In this document: piece by piece, positions 21,291-27,108 of the stretch
How the letters are laid out: the number at the start of each line of letters is the position of its first letter
Position numbering within the stretch: the first letter of the stretch is position 1
From: a virus
Length of the DNA stretch: 27,108 nucleotides
Virus record (IMG/VR): IMGVR_UViG_3300032516_004967
Location: 1 to 27,108 of that record
Direction: 5' to 3' (one strand)
Notes under the pieces: model-generated
Told to the model about the DNA's origin: nothing
Databases searched by the model: none
What the model saw: only the letters and a program-made list of their open reading frames with translations
Program-made: the position numbers and the translations under genes

Positions 21291-21452
21291 TTATCTCCCT
21301 GCTGTTTTTCCTGTAGGCCGCCATCCATGATCGATGGCGTTTAAAAGGTTTCTTTGTTTCTTTGCTTTTGCCAAGGTGGTTCCCTTCGCCTTTGTTCCGT
21401 GTGGCGTAGATACCCTATACTTGCCGTCTGTTTTTGTGATAGATACTGGCAT
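21291..21452 (-). CDS. Small conserved-type phage protein (53 aa)
   Basis: A 53-residue protein, MPVSITKTDGKYRVSTPHG then TKAKGTTLAKAKKQRNLLNA and IDHGWRPTGKTAGR. Short basic proteins with this YRVSTP-KAKGTT-KAK-Q-LLNAI pattern occur in many phages; the function is unknown to me. It starts at ATG 21452, and its GGAGGAG ribosome site overlaps the stop of the acetyltransferase gene. Confidence 0.7.
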   Translation of the reverse strand: MPVSITKTDGKYRVSTPHGTKAKGTTLAKAKKQRNLLNAIDHGWRPTGKTAGR

Positions 21453-21454
21453 AA

Positions 21455-21805
21455 TCACTCCTCCTTTTTCCAGACAAGTCTCAGGTCATTTGATTCCCGT
21501 CTTTTAAACCCGTTATTTATACAGAAGTCGTATCCTTCCTGAGTCTCCCAATCGGTGGCAATTTCATCGAAGTGTTCTTTCGCAGCAGTCATAAGGTGAG
21601 TGGCAAATTTCTTCCTTCGGTATTCGGGCTTTATAAAAATGCGCCAGAGAATCGCCACCCGGTTATTATTGTGAAGAAATAGGGCCGTGCCTATCACCTT
21701 GTGCTTATTGTCAGGCAATTCAATGTAAATTAAACGTGGGAACAGAGGGATGTCATGATATTCCACATTACGATGTTCCGGTTTATTCTGTACCGATGCC
21801 ACCAT
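21455..21805 (-). CDS. GNAT-family acetyltransferase
   Basis: A 116-residue N-acetyltransferase. WRIFIKPEYRRKKFATHLM (about residues 54-72) is the acetyl-CoA-binding motif A, in which RRKKFA stands for the usual Q/RxxGxG/A loop, and the C-terminal EGYDFCINNGFKRRE is the typical GNAT end strand. It is the first gene after the terminase and starts precisely at a predicted transcription start, making it the head of the sugar cluster. It could acetylate an amino sugar, but a protein target is also possible. No ribosome site precedes its ATG. Confidence 0.78.
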   Translation of the reverse strand: MVASVQNKPEHRNVEYHDIPLFPRLIYIELPDNKHKVIGTALFLHNNNRVAILWRIFIKPEYRRKKFATHLMTAAKEHFDEIATDWETQEGYDFCINNGFKRRESNDLRLVWKKEE

Positions 21806-21811
21806 GATATT

Positions 21812-21840
21812 AATATATCTTTAAAGCAAAGTTCTGTCAA
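21812..21840 (-). promoter_or_regulatory. Sigma-70-type promoter of the sugar cluster, leaderless start
   Basis: On the minus strand TTGACA (21840-21835), a 17-nt spacer, then TATATT (21817-21812), with the GNAT gene ATG beginning 7 nt further on. The -35 box contains the TGA stop of the terminase large subunit. Hexamers, spacer length and distance to the ATG are identical to the promoter at 5435-5463, though the spacer sequences differ. Confidence 0.6.
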
Positions 21841-23936
21841 TAAATTTTTTTCTTTTCATCGACATTTCTGTAATCGGATGTCTTATTTATATTCGTCCCC
21901 ACGACTTTTTTCCTCTGCAATTCGCTTAAAATAAGGCATAAACATTCGCAATATCCCCAATCTTCTTCGGAAGGTTTCCCGTTTTTAAGCGTCCACCCTA
22001 ATATTTGTCTGGAGACATCCGAGCATTTATCGCTGATTAGAATGCCGTTGGTCCTGAAAAGTTCTTCGCCTATTTGAATCGCACCGTATGAATTGTAATG
22101 AATCGGTTCTTTTATCGTCACCGGGTCATTCGTATTTAATTCCCTGATTTTATGATTGAGTTGCCGAGCCGGTGATTTTTCAAAAGCGTTAATTGAAAAC
22201 ATATTTTCGCTGCCCATTAACTTGTCTACCCTGTATTTTTCAGATTTAGTCATGGCTCCGATACCTCTTATTACCGATTCCTCGTTACAATTCGGCCATG
22301 TTTTACAGGCATAAATACTCAATTGCGACTTGAAATTATCCCACAATGCGGCCACGAAATATATGGAAAAATCTTTCTGAAGACTGATCGCTGCGTAATT
22401 AAAGCTGGTGTATGGTCCTGCCTTTTCCCATTCAATGGTTATTGGGAGTTGCTTGGTAATCCGGAAGGAAGGCCAGACCTGCTTGAGATACGAACCGTGC
22501 ATGGAAAATGCCGTTATGATGCTGTCGGGTATGTCGTCATGTTTTCCATCGGGAGCCGTTGCCATTTCATCTAAAAAGTCCTGATTCCAAGGGGCTTCTT
22601 TAATAAATACGTTCCCGGCTGCGAATGCCGATTCAATAGGCGCCCATTTCGTCACCTTATCCCCAGGTAGGTGGACCGATTTTACGACCCTTAAACCATT
22701 GAGTATTTGAACCGCCTCGGTGAAGGCGTCCTTGTACGCACCGAACGCCTCTATTCCTACGTTTATATCCCCATCCCCTATCGCAGTGTCCCGGATGATG
22801 CTCTTGCGTTGCAGGGCTTCCCAGCGGCCCCTAATCATGTCGTCTATATAGAGAATCGGAATGTTCTGGCCCTCTACTCCGGACGCTACCCACTTAACGC
22901 CCAATTTAATGCCTACGGTGTAATCAGGATCGGGGGAAATTCGGCTTTTCTCGGAAGAGGCTAAATCCCACCCTCGCGTCCACACGATATCATCCGGTGC
23001 GACCGTGTACTTTTTCACGTTATCGACCTTAAACATCGAACCGCCCCGGGGAACAGGTTCGCATTGCAGAAGTGCGGAGGAGTAATACGGTCCCAAGGTG
23101 GCAAACTGCGATTCGTACCACGCCTTGCCGAACTTTTCAGGCCAGAGAAACCCCTGATTATAAGACGGGTCGCGGGCGGGGAATTTTATCTCCTCAAAAA
23201 CCGGGAACATGGGGTCCTGTTTCATCATATTCGCAATGCGCCCGAAGGGGTCGTCCATGTGCCAAGGCGTAGCTAAAATTATCACAATTGACGGATCGGG
23301 ACGTCTGGTTAGTAAATCGTTTCCAATTGAATCCCATACTGCGTCTCGTAATATTTCAGAATTTGCTTCTTTGCGACCCTTGAAAAAATCGTCGCAGATT
23401 GTCAAGGAGCCGCCCTTCCCGGTAATCGAACCACCAAGGCCCAGCCATCGCACTTTTCCCTGTCTTCCCTCGATGCCCCACATATCAACCGATTGTTCGC
23501 GTTCGGATAGCTTTGCTTCGGGAAACATTTTCATGTACTCTTCAGAACGCATAACCTTATCTCTTGCAAACCTGCTGAATTCCCTTGCGAGAGATGCGGT
23601 ATAGGTGGCTACTATTATTTCAGAATCGGGAAATAATCCTATGAAATGAGCGGGGAGATATTTGGAAATGATCGTCGACTTGGAATGCCTGAAGGGTACT
23701 TTGATTATTAAAAACGTGCTTTTGCCTTCACGGTAATCGATAATTGCCTGGTCAATCCTTTTGCAGATTACGTCTATATGCCAACCGGGTATGAAGGCAT
23801 TTTCCGCAATCCACAAGCGTTTTATGAAATCAAGATGATATCTGCGGGCAAATTCCCGCTCAAACATATCTTCCGTCGGGTCTTCAGTTTCCGCTTGGTC
23901 GAACGATACTTGAGAGAGTATAGGCTTGGGGGACAT
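21837..23936 (-). CDS. terL: Terminase large subunit with extra C-terminal domain
   Basis: A 699-residue DNA-packaging motor. The ATPase domain has a Walker A variant VPFRHSKST (about residues 81-89), Walker B LTICDDFF (about 179-186) and an ATP-coupling segment IILATPWHM. The nuclease domain has GWDLASSE (about 325), VGIEAFGAYKDAF and KHDDIPDSI, the acidic metal sites of an RNase-H-like fold. Most family members end near residue 500; here about 200 further residues follow (YAAISLQKDFSIYFVAALWD onward), which may be a second RNase-H-like fold. It starts at ATG 23936 after AAGG, overlapping terS by 53 bp. Confidence 0.9.
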   Translation of the reverse strand: MSPKPILSQVSFDQAETEDPTEDMFEREFARRYHLDFIKRLWIAENAFIPGWHIDVICKRIDQAIIDYREGKSTFLIIKVPFRHSKSTIISKYLPAHFIGLFPDSEIIVATYTASLAREFSRFARDKVMRSEEYMKMFPEAKLSEREQSVDMWGIEGRQGKVRWLGLGGSITGKGGSLTICDDFFKGRKEANSEILRDAVWDSIGNDLLTRRPDPSIVIILATPWHMDDPFGRIANMMKQDPMFPVFEEIKFPARDPSYNQGFLWPEKFGKAWYESQFATLGPYYSSALLQCEPVPRGGSMFKVDNVKKYTVAPDDIVWTRGWDLASSEKSRISPDPDYTVGIKLGVKWVASGVEGQNIPILYIDDMIRGRWEALQRKSIIRDTAIGDGDINVGIEAFGAYKDAFTEAVQILNGLRVVKSVHLPGDKVTKWAPIESAFAAGNVFIKEAPWNQDFLDEMATAPDGKHDDIPDSIITAFSMHGSYLKQVWPSFRITKQLPITIEWEKAGPYTSFNYAAISLQKDFSIYFVAALWDNFKSQLSIYACKTWPNCNEESVIRGIGAMTKSEKYRVDKLMGSENMFSINAFEKSPARQLNHKIRELNTNDPVTIKEPIHYNSYGAIQIGEELFRTNGILISDKCSDVSRQILGWTLKNGKPSEEDWGYCECLCLILSELQRKKVVGTNINKTSDYRNVDEKKKIY

Positions 23937-24456
23937 TGGATTTTACCTTGGGTTCATCGTTCTGGTTTTCAGTATTCATTTTTCTCTTCAGGTCGTAATA
24001 TGCCTTCAACTCTTCGTCATTAAGCTTTTTAAGATCGGCAGGGCTTGTTTCGCTTGAATTGGTGGCTTCGGTTTTCCATGAGAACAGATTCAACATCATC
24101 CGAATATACAGCGGAGTATTGAATTTACTGTTCCCGATATTTTCCCGTCCCTGATTCAACCACCATGCCTGCTTATATACGACTCCCTTTTGAATCACCT
24201 CGCCGAATTCAGGATATTTTTTTACCCATCGGTTAAAGGCATTTACGTTGAATATCCCGCGCTCTTTTTGAATTTCGGCAGCTACTTCCTGGTCGGTATA
24301 CCCCTGCCTGTAGAATGATAAAATCCTTTCCTGCCAGCCTTCCTTAAGATCAAATTCGTATTTTCCTATGGGGGCAACTGGTTCCTTGGGTGGTTCGGTT
24401 TTCTGTTCGATCTTGATGCCTTCAATCGGCTTTAAATCATCCATTGAGAAGTTCAT
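23884..24456 (-). CDS. terS: Terminase small subunit
   Basis: A 190-residue protein that would recognise phage DNA for packaging. ILSFYRQGYTDQEVAAEIQK (about residues 45-64) is a helix-turn-helix-like segment, FNRWVKKYPEFGEVIQKG and AWWLNQGRENIGNSKFNTPL with the following MMLNLFSWK are common to phage small terminases. The C-terminal part is charged and likely disordered. It overlaps the large subunit gene by 53 bp, the usual packaging order, and begins one base after the stop of the repetitive protein. Confidence 0.82.
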   Translation of the reverse strand: MNFSMDDLKPIEGIKIEQKTEPPKEPVAPIGKYEFDLKEGWQERILSFYRQGYTDQEVAAEIQKERGIFNVNAFNRWVKKYPEFGEVIQKGVVYKQAWWLNQGRENIGNSKFNTPLYIRMMLNLFSWKTEATNSSETSPADLKKLNDEELKAYYDLKRKMNTENQNDEPKVKSNVPQAYTLSSIVRPSGN

Positions 24457-24457
24457 T

Positions 24458-27108
24458 TTACATTCCTATTCCAGCGCTTATCTGCATAGTTGATTTTGCC
24501 CTTTGCGCTATTCCGCCGACAACAACAGGCCATATCCAATCGGTGTCGTTGTTCCCGCCATTAAGGCTTGTTCCGTCGTTTACCGTGATCTGAAACCCGG
24601 TCAATTCAGAGTCCATGGGATTCATGTATTGAAGAGTTAGTGCGTTGGGCAATGCAAACGTCCAACGGACTCCGGGTGTGGAAGACCGAAGTGCGTTCAA
24701 TGAACCCAAGGCGCCGTCCCAGTTTGCCGCTGCAAGGTTGGTAATGGTAAATGTTTGCCCAGCCTCAAAAGTCCCGGTAAATCCATCTAATGCCCATATA
24801 AGTCGCGTAATAGGGCAGGAATCATTTATGGCAAAATTGCTATAGAAACTTATTTGGGGAAGTCCGATTCCGTTAGTGGTAACTGTCGCTCCGTTTTTAT
24901 AAAAAGAAAAGGTGGTCGCAGCATTCACTGTCACCGTAGCGGCAACGGCAGTTGTATAATCTCCGGAAAATACGCAGGCTGTTCCAGTAACATTTAGCGT
25001 AGACGTTCCGTTTACCTGAACATTATTGGTAACGGTCAGGTTGAATGTTGCCGTCGTGAATGTCCCGGCGGTAAGGGTCAATGAACTGCAAGAAAAGGCA
25101 TCGGCGCAAGTCATAGTATTGAGGGGGGCATTCAATACGATGGGACCCCAGGCCTTTGCATTTGAAGTTGCCAGACAGGTATTGGTTATGGTCATTACGC
25201 CTGCTTGTGTACCCGCGCTTGCCGCCGCACGAGTGATATTCCCTGAACATGAAATTGTTCCGCTAAGTGCCGTTCCAACACTAGTGGTTGCCCACGAAAG
25301 CAAAGTAATAATCATTGCCTTGCCATTTTGATCGAAGGTTCCTGCGGTAAGCGTAAGATTTCCGAAGGTTATTGCGTCTTGAAGTTGGACAGTTGCTAAC
25401 CCGGCATTGACCGTGGTATTTGGAAATGTTTTTCCGTTGCAGGTTATCAGTTGGGTAACACCCACACCACCGTTCAAGGTAAGAGTAGAAAGGTTAATAG
25501 TAAATGTACATCCCGCAGCCGTAGTCATATCTCCGGCAACTGACAGTGCGGTACCGGTTCCCGTATACGTACTCGTCCCGTTAACCGAAAAAGCCCCACC
25601 TACCGTTACCGCGAAAGTCGCCGTGTTCAAAGTCCCGGCGGTAAGAGTCAGTGCCGAACCGGTTATTATTGCATCTATGAGAGTAATGGTTTTACCTGCC
25701 GCGTTGACGATAAACGAACCGGGGAATGTCTTGCCATTGCTCGTAATATTCGCCGTATTGGTGAAGGTAACCGAAGTGGTCGCGGCGGTGCCGGTGATGG
25801 TGTGATTTGTGCCGAATGTCCAGTTACCAGAGCAAGAAAAAGTTGCTGTACTCATGGCAATTGTAGATGTACCAAGAGCGGAGTCGTATGTGTTAACGTA
25901 ACTTGTGCAAGAAAATGCGCTGGCGCTGGCGGTGAGGGCAAATGTACCGGAGTTGCCACTACCCCAGACAAGAGTGCCGCAGGTAACAGCATAACCCGCA
26001 GGAGTGAACGTCACATTTTTTAAAGCGGTGTTTGTATAAACCGAGAAATTTGCAGTACCAAGATTGAATGCTCCTGAAAGCGTGAAAATAGTAGGTGTAT
26101 AGGTACCTGCTCCACAATACATCACCCATGCCCCACTGCCGGTATAAGTGATGGCGGGAATGGTAAGAGTGAGAGTATTCGCGCCAGGTTGAACGGTGAT
26201 GGCACCAGTGCCGTTAAAAGTGGTCCCCGCGCCAATACTGAAAACTGTGATTGAACCGCCACAGGTAATAATTACTGCCCGATTGAATGTTAGCGTCGAA
26301 CCGGCAAAAGTTGTAATAGGTGTTGCGGTGTGAGAGAATGTCGTAGTGGCAGCGCCGCTGCTTGTCAAAATAGCGAGAGCGGCGGTTCCGACGGTAAGGG
26401 TTTTAAAGGTTGTACCGATGTCATCGTCAAGAACCGGAGCGGTTGCACCAGTAAAAGTGAGAGCGCAGGATGTTGCTGTTGGGGCAGTAAGAGTAGACCC
26501 AATATGGCAGTTGGAACTCGCCCCGGTCATGGTAATTCCATTACCGAAAATATGTGTCCCCGTTCCGTCAAAAGTCAGATTACCAGAACAGGTCATCGTA
26601 GTTCCCGTCCAGCTTATCACTTGCGTGTTTGTGGCGCTGGCGGTGAGGGTGTGGCACGAAGCGGCATCGGCAAAGAGCAAAGTCCCCGCTGTGGCACGAT
26701 TGATGGTCACATCGTAAAATGCCTTGCCGTTGGAAGTGATTGTTTGGGCGGCGGTGCCGGTAAAGGAGACAAGGGAGGCGCTGGCATCAATGGTATGGTT
26801 GGAACCAAACCCCCATGCTGTCGCGCCTCCTGAGGAAACCGTCCATTGGGAAGTGGACATATTGAAATTGGAAGTCGCCGCGGCATTATAAGTGGAGCCA
26901 TTGCAAGAAGAAACGGAAATGGCAGAAGCGTTAAAATTAATTGTAAATGTTTTTCCGGCAGAATTAGAGCCGATAGACAAGGTAGTGCAAGCGAAAGAAT
27001 AGTTACCAACAGAACTTGTCGAAAAAGTATATCCGCCTCCGCTTACATTGCAGTAAATATTAACAACGCCGGTTGAAGAAAAATTCCCAGATAGCGTAAT
27101 GGTTCCAC
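24458..27108 (-). CDS. Repetitive beta-rich phage surface/structural protein (5' partial)
   Basis: At least 880 residues, open through the right edge of the window, so the true start is outside; a TTG at 26980 is only an internal codon. The protein is very rich in Thr, Ala, Ser, Gly and Asn, built of repeats about 70-80 residues long with shared phrases: SNGKTFP or SNGKAFYD, LTLTAGTFNTATF, CSGNLTF, and short alternating strands. This is typical of a parallel beta-solenoid. The C-terminus (MNPMDSELTGFQITVNDG then NDTDWIWPVVVGG) is not repetitive. It could be a tail fibre, capsid decoration or adhesin. Location next to terminase supports a virion role. Confidence 0.7.
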   Translation of the reverse strand, partial: GTITLSGNFSSTGVVNIYCNVSGGGYTFSTSSVGNYSFACTTLSIGSNSAGKTFTINFNASAISVSSCNGSTYNAAATSNFNMSTSQWTVSSGGATAWGFGSNHTIDASASLVSFTGTAAQTITSNGKAFYDVTINRATAGTLLFADAASCHTLTASATNTQVISWTGTTMTCSGNLTFDGTGTHIFGNGITMTGASSNCHIGSTLTAPTATSCALTFTGATAPVLDDDIGTTFKTLTVGTAALAILTSSGAATTTFSHTATPITTFAGSTLTFNRAVIITCGGSITVFSIGAGTTFNGTGAITVQPGANTLTLTIPAITYTGSGAWVMYCGAGTYTPTIFTLSGAFNLGTANFSVYTNTALKNVTFTPAGYAVTCGTLVWGSGNSGTFALTASASAFSCTSYVNTYDSALGTSTIAMSTATFSCSGNWTFGTNHTITGTAATTSVTFTNTANITSNGKTFPGSFIVNAAGKTITLIDAIITGSALTLTAGTLNTATFAVTVGGAFSVNGTSTYTGTGTALSVAGDMTTAAGCTFTINLSTLTLNGGVGVTQLITCNGKTFPNTTVNAGLATVQLQDAITFGNLTLTAGTFDQNGKAMIITLLSWATTSVGTALSGTISCSGNITRAAASAGTQAGVMTITNTCLATSNAKAWGPIVLNAPLNTMTCADAFSCSSLTLTAGTFTTATFNLTVTNNVQVNGTSTLNVTGTACVFSGDYTTAVAATVTVNAATTFSFYKNGATVTTNGIGLPQISFYSNFAINDSCPITRLIWALDGFTGTFEAGQTFTITNLAAANWDGALGSLNALRSSTPGVRWTFALPNALTLQYMNPMDSELTGFQITVNDGTSLNGGNNDTDWIWPVVVGGIAQRAKSTMQISAGIGM

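Noticed and set aside
24645-26833. Several plus-strand open frames opposite the repetitive protein
   Set aside because: They have repetitive, motif-free translations and mirror the biased composition of the minus-strand gene.

Overview
The window looks like part of a tailed-bacteriophage genome, or a prophage or metagenomic phage contig. It has overlapping terminase small and large subunit genes, a long repetitive structural-type protein beside them, dense gene packing with stop/start overlaps, a homing endonuclease and runs of tiny phage-type genes. The host cannot be named. LPS/capsule-type sugar enzymes suggest a bacterium with a sugar-rich, probably Gram-negative, surface. No tRNA, rRNA or CRISPR array was recognised.

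Left block (1-4171, + strand): an integron-like array of one partial and six complete gene cassettes, each followed by an attC-like palindrome (R'' ending AAC, R' starting GTT, paired arms, often one extra G in the right arm). Cargo: a PP-loop/PAPS-reductase-like enzyme, a C5-cytosine DNA methyltransferase, a radical SAM protein, a cassette with no credible ORF that folds as a structured RNA, and two small unknown proteins. In all six complete cassettes the start and end are matched inverted repeats far longer than the 7-base R box. About 20 nt pair, interrupted near nt 10-12, and a second paired segment lies about 34-46 nt in. These matches are specific to each cassette. This is the most novel signal in the window. 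An integron integrase, if present, would lie to the left.

Middle (4201-6562, + strand): six small overlapping phage-type genes of unknown function, then a very AT-rich island with an HNH/AP2 homing endonuclease and a HxGH nucleotidyltransferase. The island's last stop codon overlaps the stop of the converging minus-strand block.

Right block (27108 down to 6559, - strand): a repeat-rich protein open at the window edge, terminase small and large subunits, then a roughly 15-kb, mostly translationally coupled cluster for a decorated surface sugar. It encodes an ManNAc-6-P epimerase (NanE-like), a sialate synthase resembling the 9-phosphate type, a HAD phosphatase and a CMP-sialate synthetase, which together can make a CMP-activated nonulosonic acid. 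It also encodes a candidate sialyltransferase-like enzyme, several glycosyltransferases, a PIG-L deacetylase, acetyltransferases, an N-acetyl-sugar amidotransferase, methyltransferases, a radical SAM/SPASM enzyme and a LicD-like transferase. The likely job is remodelling the host surface or glycosylating the virion.

Two promoters with the same geometry (TTGACA, 17 nt, TATATT, 6 nt, ATG) sit at the homing endonuclease gene and at the head of the sugar cluster. Both predict leaderless mRNAs.
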